Source of the DNA: Pseudoduganella lurida
Lineage (GTDB): Bacteria > Pseudomonadota > Gammaproteobacteria > Burkholderiales > Burkholderiaceae_D
Assembly: GCF_007830455.1 (NCBI RefSeq)
Contig: NZ_VLLB01000001.1
Coordinates: forward strand, 124,001 to 188,000
DNA length: 64,000 bases
Direction of reading: 5' to 3'
The translations under genes were made by a program, and so were the position numbers. The stretch's first letter is position 1. The number at the start of each line of letters is the position of its first letter. The notes under the pieces were generated by a model. That model was not told the DNA's origin. It was given only the letters and a program-made list of their open reading frames with translations, and ran no database searches. Of this stretch, positions 25,874 to 35,028 are shown piece after piece.

Positions 25874-26923
25874 TCAGGACATGCCGGCCGCCATCGGCCG
25901 CACCAGCGCCAGGTCCGTATTGCCGAAGCCGGGCTGGGCGAACCGCGCCCGCTCGACGAACGCGCCGGCAAAGTCGCCGCGGCGGCAGATGCTGCGCGAG
26001 AAATCGGCACCGTCGGCGCGCGCGCCCTGCAGCGATGCACCGAGCAGGGTGGAGAAGGGGAAATGCGCCTGGGCGAGGCACGCGCCGGCCAGGTCGCAGT
26101 GGCTGAAATCGTTCCGCACGAAGCGGCTGCCGGACAGGTCCGCGCCCGTCAATCCCCCGCCATGCCAGTCGCAATCGGTGGCGCGCACGCCGCGCAATGC
26201 CGCCTCCCGCCAGCTGGTGCCGGTGGCGGCCTGCAGTTCCACCAGCTCGGCATGCTGCCAGACGCTGCCCGACAGATCCGCACCGCTGAGGGCACAGCCG
26301 CGCAGGCGCGTCTGCCGGAAATCGGCCCGCGCCAGGCCGGCACGCAAGGCCAGCACGCGGTCCCAGCGGGCACCCCGCCAGCGGCTCGCCTCCGCGCGCG
26401 CATCGATCAGCACCATCGCCTGCGCCTGGCTGCGGTCGAGTACCGCGCGCGTCAGGTCGATATTGGCCGCCATGAACTGGTCGAGGCGCGCATCGCTCAG
26501 GTCGATGCCGGACCAGTACGCATCGTTGGCGCGCGCGCCGTTCAGCACGGCGCCACAGAAGTGCGCGTGGGTGGCACTGCTGCGGTCCAGGCAGGCGCCA
26601 TCGAAGCGGGCGCCGGCGCAGTCGGTATCGTCCAGCAGCGTGCCCGTCATCAACGCGTGGCGCAGCTGGGCGCCGCGCAGGCTGGCGCCGCGCAGGTCGG
26701 CCCCGTCCAGCTGGACGCCGGACAGGTCGGCTCCATCGAGCACCAGGCCGCGCAGGTCCGCACCGGACAGGTTGCGGCCCGCCACCGGCTCGCCTTCTCG
26801 GAGCCACGCCAGCAGTTGCGCCGCGCCGGGCATCGGGCGGGGCCGGTCGCGGCGTGGCGGTTCCGCCGGCATGCTCCGGCGCCTGCGCAGTCTTCCCAGC
26901 AACGATGTCGGTATCAGTTTCAT
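25874..26923 (-). CDS. Pentapeptide-repeat protein
   Basis: 349 aa from ATG at 26923. Nearly the whole length is pentapeptide repeats A(D/N)LxG (GADLRGLVLDGADLSGVQLD, GADLSGSVWQHAEL, LTGADLSGSRF), giving a right-handed beta helix. Such proteins can mimic DNA or act as scaffolds and sometimes are effector-associated; no partner is adjacent. A short Arg-rich N-terminus precedes the repeats. Its stop nearly meets that of the convergent SDR gene. Confidence 0.85.
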   Translation of the reverse strand: MKLIPTSLLGRLRRRRSMPAEPPRRDRPRPMPGAAQLLAWLREGEPVAGRNLSGADLRGLVLDGADLSGVQLDGADLRGASLRGAQLRHALMTGTLLDDTDCAGARFDGACLDRSSATHAHFCGAVLNGARANDAYWSGIDLSDARLDQFMAANIDLTRAVLDRSQAQAMVLIDARAEASRWRGARWDRVLALRAGLARADFRQTRLRGCALSGADLSGSVWQHAELVELQAATGTSWREAALRGVRATDCDWHGGGLTGADLSGSRFVRNDFSHCDLAGACLAQAHFPFSTLLGASLQGARADGADFSRSICRRGDFAGAFVERARFAQPGFGNTDLALVRPMAAGMS

Positions 26924-27053
26924 GGCAACCCCGCAAGAAGGCGCGTTACGCACCAGGCCGGCTGATTATGAACCTGTCGTCAATGTAATTTAATAGGTTC
27001 CTCGCCCGACTTGCATCGAACTTGACGGAGCGCAAGGCGCCTTGCAGCGTGCA

Positions 27054-27072
27054 TGTCCTGGTGCCAGGCACC
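27054..27072. repeat. First copy of a GGTGCC-AGGCACC palindromic repeat
   Basis: TGTCCTGGTGCCAGGCACC, an almost complete copy of the 25-bp element at 27096-27120, in the same orientation 42 bases away. It lies between the pentapeptide gene and the TonB receptor. Confidence 0.7.
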
Positions 27073-27095
27073 GAGGCATGGTGGGACGACGTCGT

Positions 27096-27120
27096 TGTCC
27101 TGGTGCCTGGCACCAGGACA
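27096..27120. repeat. Second, perfect copy of the palindromic repeat
   Basis: A 25-bp perfect inverted repeat: 12-base arms TGTCCTGGTGCC and GGCACCAGGACA around a single central base. It lies 13 bases beyond the TonB receptor stop on the minus strand, so the transcript could fold it into a long hairpin (terminator or stabiliser). Similar GTGCCxGGCAC repeats are a recurrent class in genomes of this group, as far as I recall. Confidence 0.75.
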
Positions 27121-27133
27121 CGGCGGGTCGAAC

Positions 27134-29275
27134 TCAGAACGTGCGCGTAAAGCTGGCCGAGAAGGTGCGGCCACGGCCGGCGAAGTAGGTGAGCGGATCC
27201 TTGTAGCGCACCGATTGCGGGTAGTAGCCGATGTACTGCCGGTCCGTCAGGTTGTCGATGCCCACGCCGAGCTTGCCCCAGCGGCTGTCGTACGACGCGG
27301 CCAGGTCGGCCAGCGTGTAGCCGCGGAAGTGCTCTTCCAGGCTCGTCGCTCCGGCGAAGCGGCCGATATTGGTGTCCCGGTCGGCCAGCCTGGTTGCCTG
27401 CAGGCGCAGCTGCGACTTCGGCAGCCACTGCCAGTTGGCGCCCAGCACCAGTTTATCCGGCCCCTGCGCCCGCGCGCCGAGCGCCAGATCGAGCGGCGCA
27501 CCGGCGCGGGCGGCCGTGCTGCCATCGGTCCTGGCATAGGTGCCGGTGGCGCTCAGGGTCGGCAGCACGCGGTATTCGCCGGCCAATTCCCAGCCCCGCA
27601 CGCGGGTGGGCACGCGGTCGATCACCCCCAGGCCCTCCGCATTGACGCGGATGACGGAGCCGAGCCGCGAGCGCGAGTCGTAATAGGAGATGCCGGCATT
27701 GCCCCGCGCACCGCGCCAGTTGACGCCCACTTCGTTGTTGCGTGTAACGACTGCCTGCAGGTCGAACAGCTGGTCCACCGACTGGTTCGGACGGTTCACG
27801 CCGCGCAGTACCACGCCCACGTCCGGCAGGCCGAAGCCTTCGGAGGACGCCGCGAAGGCCGACCAGCCAGGCGCGAAGCGCCATACCGCGCCGACGTTCC
27901 CCACGGTCTTGCTGAACGAGCGGGCGCCGCCACGCACGGCCTGGGCGCCATAGGTCCACAGCGTGGTGTAGGCGTCCACGTGCAGGTCCGCCGATTCGCG
28001 GCGCATGCCGGCACGCACGGTAACGGGCCCCAGTTCATATTCGAGCTGCACGAACGGCGCCGTCGAGCGGAAGTCCAGCGTGGGCACCCAGGTGCGGCCC
28101 GTGCCGGCCATGCGCTGGCCGCTGCGGTCGCGCAGGTGGTCCAGGCCGAGCGTCCACTCCAGGCCGTCGAGCAGCAGGTTCGGGCGCACCCAGGTGGCCT
28201 TGGCGCCGTACTTGTCGGCATTGATTTCGGACTGGTCCCACAACTGGCCCAGCGGCGCCAGGCGGATGTCCTGGAACGTGGCGGTGTTGCTGCCGCCATA
28301 CAGTGCCGTGAAATCCTGCTTGAACAGCTGGGCACCGAATGTGCCGCCCAGCAGCGCATTGTGGCGATAGTCGAGGCTGATCGTGCGCACGTGGTTGGCG
28401 GGCGCGCGGCCCGGCGGCACGGCGGCGCGCGCAGTGGTTGGCGTGTCCGTGGCGAAGTTGGCTGGCACAGTACTGTAGTCGGCGTCGCCCTCGAACCGGA
28501 AGCGGTTGACGGTCAGCTGCAGGCGCTGGTCGCCGAAGTTGCGGCCGGCTTTCAGGAACAGGTCGTTGCCGCCAGCGTCGAGGGTATCGCCCTGCAGCAC
28601 GTCGATGCCGATCAACCTGTGGCTGCCGTCGTAGGCCATGCCGCGCCGCTGCGTGCTGCCGTACGCCAGCAGGTCGAAGTCGCCAGCCTTGTGGGCGACG
28701 GTGAAGCCGGTCTTCCAGTCCAGGTTATCGTGGCGGAACTGCGACGCCAGGCGCACGTTGACTGCGAACGTGGTGCCGTCCGTGCGCGGCGTCTTGGTGA
28801 TGTAGTTGACGATGCCGCCCGTGGCGCCCATGCCCTGGATGGCCGAGGCGCCGTTGATCACCTCGATGCGCTCGATGATGGCCGTGTCGGCGAAATAGCC
28901 TTCGCGCATGCCCGCACGCAGCGGGTTCGATTGCGGCACGCCGTCCAGCAGGATCAGCGCAGTGCGTCCGCGCAGCGACTCGCCGGTGGACGAGAGCTTC
29001 TGGCGGCTGGGGGAATAGCCCGGGACATAGGCGGCCAGGGCGGCGGAAGGATCGTCGGCCAGCAGGTACTGCGTTTCCAGCTCGGGCTGGGAGATGACGG
29101 ACACCGCGCCGGGGATTTTGTCGACCGACTTCGCATTGCGCGTGGCCGTGACGACGACGGCAGCCGTATCGCCTTCCGGCGTGGCGGCGTCGCCGGCCTG
29201 TGCGAATGTCGAGCCCGGCGCGACAGCCAGGCAGGCCAGCGCCACGGCAGTGGCAAGGGGACGGCGACGGATCAT
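27134..29275 (-). CDS. TonB-dependent outer-membrane receptor
   Basis: 713 aa with a Sec signal (LATAVALACLAVAPGSTFA). The TonB-box-like VVVTATR is followed by the plug (ISQPELE, LILLDGVPQSNP, IERIEVINGASAIQGMGATG) and a 22-strand barrel with GIDNLTDRQYIGYYPQS near the end. C-terminal Phe fits BAM recognition. Probable ferric-siderophore or other metallophore receptor; the ligand is not readable. No Fur box was seen. A 19-bp symmetric site lies upstream. Confidence 0.88.
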   Translation of the reverse strand: MIRRRPLATAVALACLAVAPGSTFAQAGDAATPEGDTAAVVVTATRNAKSVDKIPGAVSVISQPELETQYLLADDPSAALAAYVPGYSPSRQKLSSTGESLRGRTALILLDGVPQSNPLRAGMREGYFADTAIIERIEVINGASAIQGMGATGGIVNYITKTPRTDGTTFAVNVRLASQFRHDNLDWKTGFTVAHKAGDFDLLAYGSTQRRGMAYDGSHRLIGIDVLQGDTLDAGGNDLFLKAGRNFGDQRLQLTVNRFRFEGDADYSTVPANFATDTPTTARAAVPPGRAPANHVRTISLDYRHNALLGGTFGAQLFKQDFTALYGGSNTATFQDIRLAPLGQLWDQSEINADKYGAKATWVRPNLLLDGLEWTLGLDHLRDRSGQRMAGTGRTWVPTLDFRSTAPFVQLEYELGPVTVRAGMRRESADLHVDAYTTLWTYGAQAVRGGARSFSKTVGNVGAVWRFAPGWSAFAASSEGFGLPDVGVVLRGVNRPNQSVDQLFDLQAVVTRNNEVGVNWRGARGNAGISYYDSRSRLGSVIRVNAEGLGVIDRVPTRVRGWELAGEYRVLPTLSATGTYARTDGSTAARAGAPLDLALGARAQGPDKLVLGANWQWLPKSQLRLQATRLADRDTNIGRFAGATSLEEHFRGYTLADLAASYDSRWGKLGVGIDNLTDRQYIGYYPQSVRYKDPLTYFAGRGRTFSASFTRTF

Positions 29276-29304
29276 GCGGCACTCCAGAGCGTGTGGGATC
29301 CGCA

Positions 29305-29323
29305 CATGATAGCTTTCATCATG
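29305..29323 (-). promoter_or_regulatory. Candidate operator upstream of the TonB receptor
   Basis: CATGATAGCTTTCATCATG: 6-base arms CATGAT/ATCATG around a 7-base spacer, 30 bases upstream of the receptor start. It does not match the Fur boxes elsewhere in the window, so another metal or nutrient regulator may act here. Confidence 0.45.
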
Positions 29324-29402
29324 CTACCTGGCAACATTGTTAAATCCCGGCGTTGTTGAATCCCATTCTGCCACCTTTCGCCAGCCCGACAGTGGTGTGC
29401 GA

Positions 29403-29422
29403 ATACGGTATTGCAACCGTAT
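29403..29422 (+). promoter_or_regulatory. Candidate KfrA-type operator
   Basis: ATACGGT (29403-29409), 6-base spacer, ACCGTAT (29416-29422). A second overlapping palindrome, AATACGGTATT, lies at 29402-29412. About 75 bases upstream of the KfrA-like gene. The similar site before the second KfrA-like gene also has a 6-base spacer. Confidence 0.5.
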
Positions 29423-29496
29423 CCCGCAAAAAGGCGGGCACTCTAGAAATACTACATAAAACGTTGTATTATATAAGACACTTCATGGGAGCCCAT

Positions 29497-30300
29497 ATGG
29501 ACAGCGCTAACACTGCAGAAACCCAGCTCATCAATGATGTAGAGATGCTGCGTCGGCAGCATTCGAACACGCAAGATCTGTACCGCGAAGTGTGCGCGGT
29601 CATGTTCTTTCGCTATGGAATGACGCCGACCGCCAACCGGCTCTACCAGCTGGTGCGAAAGGGCAGCATGTCCGCGCCAGCCGAGGCGCTGAACCGTTTC
29701 TGGGCACAGCTGCGTGAACGCAGCCGGGTGACGATCGACGGGCCGGACCTGCCCGACAGCCTGAAAAACGGTGCAGGGGAGCTCCTGTCGGCATTGTGGA
29801 AACAGGCGCAGGAAGCGGCCGCCGCCAGTTATGCCACACAACGTGAGGAAATAAATCTGCAACTAACCGAAGCGCGTCGCAACGAAGCGGATGCTGCAAA
29901 CGTTTCGACCACTTTAGAGGCAGAATTGCAAACCAGCCACAAGGCACTGGCCGAAGCGCGCGCCGAAGCGGCGGAGTGGCGCGCGCAGGCCGCCGCAGCC
30001 GAAGCGCTGGCGGGCCGCCTGCAGAAGCGCATCGATGACGGTCGCCGCGAACTGAACGAGCAGCACGCGTGGTTCAAGACAGTGGAACGCGAGCACGCCG
30101 CCGAGAAAGCGGCCCTGGCCGCGGCGCAGCAGCAGGCCGAGCGCGAGCTGGAACGCGAGCGGGCCGCCACGGCACGGTTGCAGCAGGGCTGGGATGACGA
30201 GCGCAGTGCGGCCAATGCCGCCGCGGAGCGCCACCGGGCCGAGTTGCGCGAAATGATGGCGCAGTTTGCCGCGCAGCTGGGCGGGCGCGGCAAGGAGTAG
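29497..30300 (+). CDS. KfrA-like DNA-binding coiled-coil protein (copy 1)
   Basis: 267 aa. ATG at 29497 is chosen over 29485 because GGGAG lies 5 bases upstream and the paralogue starts equivalently. The N-terminal domain (about 20-110: TQDLYREVCAVMFFRYGMTP, LYQLVRKGSMSAPAEAL) is the KfrA-N/plasmid replication-region DNA-binding type. The rest (about 115-260) is one long Ala/Glu/Arg coiled coil. KfrA binds inverted repeats at its own promoter and forms filaments on plasmids; chromosomal copies are of unknown role. A close paralogue lies at 37150-38226. Confidence 0.8.
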   Translation: MDSANTAETQLINDVEMLRRQHSNTQDLYREVCAVMFFRYGMTPTANRLYQLVRKGSMSAPAEALNRFWAQLRERSRVTIDGPDLPDSLKNGAGELLSALWKQAQEAAAASYATQREEINLQLTEARRNEADAANVSTTLEAELQTSHKALAEARAEAAEWRAQAAAAEALAGRLQKRIDDGRRELNEQHAWFKTVEREHAAEKAALAAAQQQAERELERERAATARLQQGWDDERSAANAAAERHRAELREMMAQFAAQLGGRGKE

Positions 30301-30324
30301 GGCAGAGCCGTGCACGAGCGTGGA

Positions 30325-31881
30325 CTAGTCCGTCCGCGTCATCTCCACCAGATAGACATCGTTCTCGCGCAGCGGCAGCGCCAGGCTGAAACGCCCGTCG
30401 CTGCCGACGCGCACCTGGCGGCGTTCCGCGGGTTGGCCGGTCGCCAGCCCGTTCAGCGTGGCCACCTGCGCCCGGCTCAACTGCGCGGGCGAGCCCATGT
30501 CGATGTAAGCGGTGTACGCGTCGTTCTGCCGGTAGCCGACCCGTGAGAGGTCGAGACGATAACTCCCTGGCCGCAGTCCCTGCCATGCCACCTGCACATC
30601 GCCCTTAGCGCGTGCCGGCAGATCCTTGATGAAGTATTGCTGGTTGTTGACGCCGTCCGGCAGGGTGCGCGTGTAATCCCACAGCAGTAACTGGGCATTG
30701 TCGCCATCCTTTGCCCCGATCGACTGCCCGTCGGCGTTCTTCAGCGCCGTGCTGCCGAGCCGGTTCAGGAACTGGTAGGCGAAATATGCCGGCTTCCTGA
30801 TGCCCTGCGTGTTCATCAGCCCGAAGCCGCCATGGAAGGCTTCGAAGCGCGGCCCGGCTTCCTCGAAAATATCCGTGAAGACCCAGTACGACATCGACTG
30901 CGCCGCGCTGCCCACCTGTTTCAGCTTGTGCAGGATGTAGGCCGCCTGGTGATAGCTGTCGTGGGTCGGATCGGCCGGCGTGTACGACGAGCTCCACTCG
31001 GTGTAATGCAGGGGCAGGGCGGACTTGCCGACGGCGGCCATTTCCTGCCGGTTCTTCAATACATCGGCGCTGACGGCCGCATCATCCTTGCTGAGTACGG
31101 TGCCCGTCGTGCCGAATTCGTCCAGATAGCCCTGGTTCACGCCGTAAGAGTGCGTGGAGATGAAGTCGAGCGGCACCTCGTTGCGTTCCGCGTGCGCCAG
31201 CATCTCCGGCACCCATGCAGCGCCTGCCGTCGCCGGACCGCCCACCCGGTACGCGGGGCTGACACTCTTGATCGCCCGCGCCGCATGGTCGTACAGCCGG
31301 AAGTAATCGGCCTTGGTGCCGGTCCAGAAGCCCTCCAGGTTCGGTTCATTCCAGACTTCGAAGTACCAGGTGGCGACCTCGGCCTGGCCATACCGTTCGG
31401 TCCAGTGCTGCGTCAGCGCCTTGACCAGGCGTTCCCAACGGGCGTAATCGCGCGGCGGCGTCACGTTGGCCCGCCACCAGAACAGTGTTTTGGTGCCGCT
31501 GGCCATGGCGGACGGCATGAAGCCCAGCTCCACGAACGGCTTGATGCCGATGCTCAGCAGGTAGTCGTACAGCGCGTCGACATACTGGAAATTGTATTGC
31601 TCGCGGCCTCGGGCATCGATGCGGTAGACGCCCATGTCGTCGCTCAGCAGGCCATGCATGCGCAGGTAGCGAAAGCCGGCATCCTTGCGGATCTGCGCCA
31701 GCTGCTGCTGCCAGTCGGCACGCAGGCCCTCGTTGGCACGGCCGGCGCCGACGACCAGGTTGAAGTTCCCGGGCAGCGGCCCCTCGACGGCGGCCAGGTC
31801 GACGGCGATCGTGCGGGACTGGGCAGCAGCGGGCAACGACGCTGCCAGGAGCGTGCAGAAGAGCAGGGGGATCATCCGCAT
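30325..31881 (-). CDS. Secreted GH39-type glycosidase (beta-xylosidase-like)
   Basis: 518 aa; signal peptide MRMIPLLFCTLLAASLPAAA. The catalytic domain covers about 30-380: RYLRMHGLLSDDMGVYR, general acid Glu in WYFEVWNEPNLEGFW, STHSYG, and nucleophile Glu in LHYTEWSSSY. A beta-sandwich C-terminal part follows (GVNNQQYFIKDLPAR). Family GH39 hydrolyses xylo- or related oligosaccharides. Periplasmic or secreted. Convergent with the KfrA-like gene; an isolated gene without sugar transporters nearby. Confidence 0.85.
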   Translation of the reverse strand: MRMIPLLFCTLLAASLPAAAQSRTIAVDLAAVEGPLPGNFNLVVGAGRANEGLRADWQQQLAQIRKDAGFRYLRMHGLLSDDMGVYRIDARGREQYNFQYVDALYDYLLSIGIKPFVELGFMPSAMASGTKTLFWWRANVTPPRDYARWERLVKALTQHWTERYGQAEVATWYFEVWNEPNLEGFWTGTKADYFRLYDHAARAIKSVSPAYRVGGPATAGAAWVPEMLAHAERNEVPLDFISTHSYGVNQGYLDEFGTTGTVLSKDDAAVSADVLKNRQEMAAVGKSALPLHYTEWSSSYTPADPTHDSYHQAAYILHKLKQVGSAAQSMSYWVFTDIFEEAGPRFEAFHGGFGLMNTQGIRKPAYFAYQFLNRLGSTALKNADGQSIGAKDGDNAQLLLWDYTRTLPDGVNNQQYFIKDLPARAKGDVQVAWQGLRPGSYRLDLSRVGYRQNDAYTAYIDMGSPAQLSRAQVATLNGLATGQPAERRQVRVGSDGRFSLALPLRENDVYLVEMTRTD

Positions 31882-32042
31882 TGGCAGGTTTTCCACGATG
31901 TGAACAACGGCGGGGCTGCGCACCGGCAGTGTTTTCGCATCATAGCCTGAAAACGTGTTCATGAGGCCGTGGCCGCTGCCTCGTGCGCCCGCGGCACTGC
32001 AGGGGCACGCCTGCAGTGCCGGGAAGAGGGCATTTGCCGGGA

Positions 32043-32585
32043 TCAGAGATGCTCGTGCACCACGCGGTAACGGTGCCCGGTGAATGCCGAGATCCCGGTC
32101 GCGAGCCCTTCGCTGACAGGCCAGTTCCAGAACCCGAAGGCAAGATTGCCGAAGCCCCAGGGCAGATCGAACTCCCATGCAGCGATGCCCGGGTGGGCTC
32201 CGCAGTCGGGGCAGGTCATGCCATCGTCCGCAGCGCCCTCCAGCCACGAGCCCGCCGCATCGGTCCAGGGCAGTTCGTCGGGATCGTGGGACGCGCCGCA
32301 CTCGGGGCAGCGGATGCTGTCGATACCGTTGTCTCCCGTGTGGAACACGCGCCGCTCCGCCATCACTTCCAGGCCGCACATCGCGACGGGCTCCATCAGG
32401 GGAAAGGTATCCATGGCCGCGGCCGATGGTCCTCTGCCCAGCAGGTGCCCTGCGCCGGGCGCAGAACCCGTTGCGCTCGAGACGATGCCTTCCGCAACGA
32501 GCCACGCCGTCACGCGTTCGCCCAACGCCGGCGCCTCCTCCGGGGAGGCGTCCAGGTCCACGATCCACACGATGTTATCGCTCAT
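32043..32585 (-). CDS. Hypothetical protein with two CPxCG knuckles
   Basis: 180 aa from ATG 32585; longer in-frame starts are Arg-rich and unlikely. Two zinc-knuckle pairs, CPECGASHDPDELPW and CPDCGAHPGIAAWE, probably bind one zinc. The N-terminal half looks like an alpha/beta domain (NIVWIVDLDASPEEAPALGE). I recall similar proteins being annotated only as hypothetical or loosely as sugar-transport-related. Function unknown. Confidence 0.65.
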   Translation of the reverse strand: MSDNIVWIVDLDASPEEAPALGERVTAWLVAEGIVSSATGSAPGAGHLLGRGPSAAAMDTFPLMEPVAMCGLEVMAERRVFHTGDNGIDSIRCPECGASHDPDELPWTDAAGSWLEGAADDGMTCPDCGAHPGIAAWEFDLPWGFGNLAFGFWNWPVSEGLATGISAFTGHRYRVVHEHL

Positions 32586-32914
32586 GGCCGGTACCCCAGG
32601 CCCGGCGCTGCAGAAGCGACAGGCCTTGCTCGGCCATCGGATGACTTCACCGCGCGACAGGGTCCGGCGCACGGGCTGGTGCAGGATTGTTTGGTCATGG
32701 TGCGTAAGGTCCTTCGAGCACAGGATGGACGTGATCATACCTCCCGGACGCGACCGTGCGACGCCGGCTTCAGGAAACGTGCCGCCCGGCGGACGGAGGC
32801 AGTGCCGCAGGAACGGCCTTTGTGTTATCCGCGCGGCCACTTCTCTGCACCTGTCCCGACCGAAAATGGACAATTCGAGCGGCACCTGTTGGTCAGCCGA
32901 TCGTCTGCTGCTAC

Positions 32915-32933
32915 AATGCAAATGGTTCTCATT
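32915..32933 (+). promoter_or_regulatory. Fur box upstream of the DUF3649-PepSY-DUF3325 operon
   Basis: AATGCAAATGGTTCTCATT, 19 bp, same class as the box at 17006-17024 (AATGC-AAT core and CATT end). It is 104 bases upstream of the first gene. Confidence 0.7.
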
Positions 32934-33036
32934 CGCGCCTTCTTTCCGCATCGCTGCCGGCGCGGGAAATTCGGCGGCAGATGGTGATCTTCAGTACCCA
33001 TTCCTGCAGGTCCCGTCCGCTCTCAGAAAGACTGCC

Positions 33037-33333
33037 ATGGCCGCATTGCCCAGTTCCGCCTCTCACATCGCCGCGCGCACTGCCGCCGCGGTCCTCGGCG
33101 GTTACGCCTTCACCTGGGGCGTCGTCGCCTTCGGGATGGCCGGCCTGTTCGCCATCGGACTGGAATTCCACGATGCCGAACACCTGTCCTACATCATCGG
33201 TTTGCTGGCCTTCCTGGTCGCGTTCCTGATGGCGTTTGCCGCCCGCAGCCTGCTGCGCGTCTGGCTCGTCCTCGCAGGTGGCGGCGCCTTGCTGGCAGCC
33301 GGCGCCTCGCTGCTGCAGCAGCAACTCGTTTGA
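33037..33333 (+). CDS. DUF3649-type small membrane protein (iron uptake operon)
   Basis: 98 aa with three hydrophobic segments (about 15-38, 48-68, 72-92) and the conserved start ARTAAAVLGGYAFTWGVVAF. Members are always found before PepSY proteins in Fur-controlled siderophore uptake operons. Inner membrane. First gene of a three-gene operon; 18 bases to the next. Confidence 0.85.
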   Translation: MAALPSSASHIAARTAAAVLGGYAFTWGVVAFGMAGLFAIGLEFHDAEHLSYIIGLLAFLVAFLMAFAARSLLRVWLVLAGGGALLAAGASLLQQQLV

Positions 33334-33351
33334 ACTGACGGAGATCTCGCA

Positions 33352-35028
33352 ATGTTCCAGAATTACCGCCTGGCGATGGCCTGGCTGCACACGTGGTTCG
33401 GCCTGGCGCTCGGCTTCGTGCTGATCGTCGTGTTCTTCTTCGGTTCACTGTCCGTGTTCGACCGCGAGATCGACCGCTGGTCGATTCCCGCGACGCGCTT
33501 CGCACCGCAGCCGATGCCGTCGTTCGACAAGCTGCTGCAGCCGGTCTTCAAGGACATGCAGCCGCTGGAAGAACAGCGCGCGCTGGTGCGGGGCAGCGTC
33601 GACGGCGAGCTGCCGGCGCGCTTCGAGAACGTGATCCGCTGGGGCGCCTACACGACGCACCGCGACCCGGTGCTGTCGCTGTTTGCCGTGTATCCGATTC
33701 CGAATGCGAAGGATCCGGAGACCACCATCTTCGCGGCGCGCACCGTCGATCCGCGCGACGGCAGCGCCTTGCCGGACGACCGCCTGAAGGTGGGCAGCGG
33801 CTTCTTCTATCCGCTGCACTACAGCCTCACGCTGAACTGGCAGAACCTGGGCTACTGGATCGTCGGCTTCGCGGCCCTGATGATGCTGGTGGCACTGGTG
33901 ACAGGCGTGATCATGCACCGCAAGATCTTCCGCGAACTGTTCACGTTCCGTCCCAACAAGAGCACCCAGCGCAGCATGCTGGACATGCACAACCTGACGG
34001 GCGTGGTCGCACTGCCGTTCCACTTCTTCTTTGCGTTCACCGGCCTGGTGATCTTTGCCTATATCTATTTCCCGGTCGCGCACACCCAGCTGACTCCGAT
34101 CCACGACCAGCACGAACGGCTCGAAGCGCAGGAAACCGGCCTGCCGCACAAGCCGGCCGGCGTGGCTGCGCCGATCGCCTCCGTCGATGCGATGGTGGCC
34201 GAAGCGCAGCGCCGCTGGGCCGCGAAGGGCATGGCGGGCGAAGTCGGCTACCTGAACGTCGAGCACGTGGGCGATGTGAACAGCTTCGTGAGCGTTTATC
34301 GCGCCGGCACCGACCGCGTCGCACTGACGGGCGAGGGCATCCACTTCAAGGCCACCACGGGCGAAGTGCTGCGCGAAGATCCGCCACCGACGATCGTCGG
34401 CCGCATCAACGAGTTCCTGACCGGCCTGCATCTGCAGCACTTCCGCCACTGGCTGCTGCGCTGGCTGTATGTGCTGGGCGGCCTGGCCGGCTGCGCGTGC
34501 ATCGCCACCGGCTTCCTGTTCTTCGTGGAGAAGCGCAAACGCCAGCACGCCAAGGTGGGCAGCAGCGGCGCCCGCATCGTCGATGCCCTGTCCGTCACCA
34601 CCGTGACGGGCATGCTGATCGCGGCGCTCGGCATCCTGATCGCCAACCGCCTGCTGCCGGACACGATGCCGGCCGGCTGGCCATGGCGCGGCGACATGGA
34701 AAAATACTGCTTCTGGGGCGTGTGGATCGTGGCCATGGCGCATGCGTTCTGGCGCACGTCGGTCGTCGCCGAAGGCAAGCTGGCACCGGCCTGGCGCGAG
34801 CAGTGCATCGCCATCGCCGTGCTGGCGGTCGTCGCTCCGGTGCTGAACTGGATCACCACCGGCGACCATCTGCTGCGCACGGTCGGGCAGGGCTACTGGC
34901 CGGTGGCCGGCGTGGACCTGTTCATGCTGGCCGGTGCCGCCGTGGCGGCCCTGGCGGCGCGCCATCTGGGCCGCAGGACGGCGGTTGCCGTCACGGCACC
35001 GTCCGCCCTGGGAGCAGGCCATGCATGA
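33352..35028 (+). CDS. PepSY-associated TM protein (PiuB-like), second copy
   Basis: 558 aa starting MFQNYRLAMAWLHTWFGLAL, the family signature. Transmembrane segments near 14-34, 165-190, 218-240, 370-395, 410-430, 450-470 and 500-545. Periplasmic PepSY loops lie between the first and second and after the third. Inner-membrane protein implicated in reductive release of iron from siderophores. Overlaps the next gene by 8 bases. Confidence 0.88.
   Translation: MFQNYRLAMAWLHTWFGLALGFVLIVVFFFGSLSVFDREIDRWSIPATRFAPQPMPSFDKLLQPVFKDMQPLEEQRALVRGSVDGELPARFENVIRWGAYTTHRDPVLSLFAVYPIPNAKDPETTIFAARTVDPRDGSALPDDRLKVGSGFFYPLHYSLTLNWQNLGYWIVGFAALMMLVALVTGVIMHRKIFRELFTFRPNKSTQRSMLDMHNLTGVVALPFHFFFAFTGLVIFAYIYFPVAHTQLTPIHDQHERLEAQETGLPHKPAGVAAPIASVDAMVAEAQRRWAAKGMAGEVGYLNVEHVGDVNSFVSVYRAGTDRVALTGEGIHFKATTGEVLREDPPPTIVGRINEFLTGLHLQHFRHWLLRWLYVLGGLAGCACIATGFLFFVEKRKRQHAKVGSSGARIVDALSVTTVTGMLIAALGILIANRLLPDTMPAGWPWRGDMEKYCFWGVWIVAMAHAFWRTSVVAEGKLAPAWREQCIAIAVLAVVAPVLNWITTGDHLLRTVGQGYWPVAGVDLFMLAGAAVAALAARHLGRRTAVAVTAPSALGAGHA

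Noticed and set aside
29353-29496. Longer start for the KfrA-like gene
   Set aside because: The upstream part overlaps promoter/operator sequence; the paralogue has the short start.
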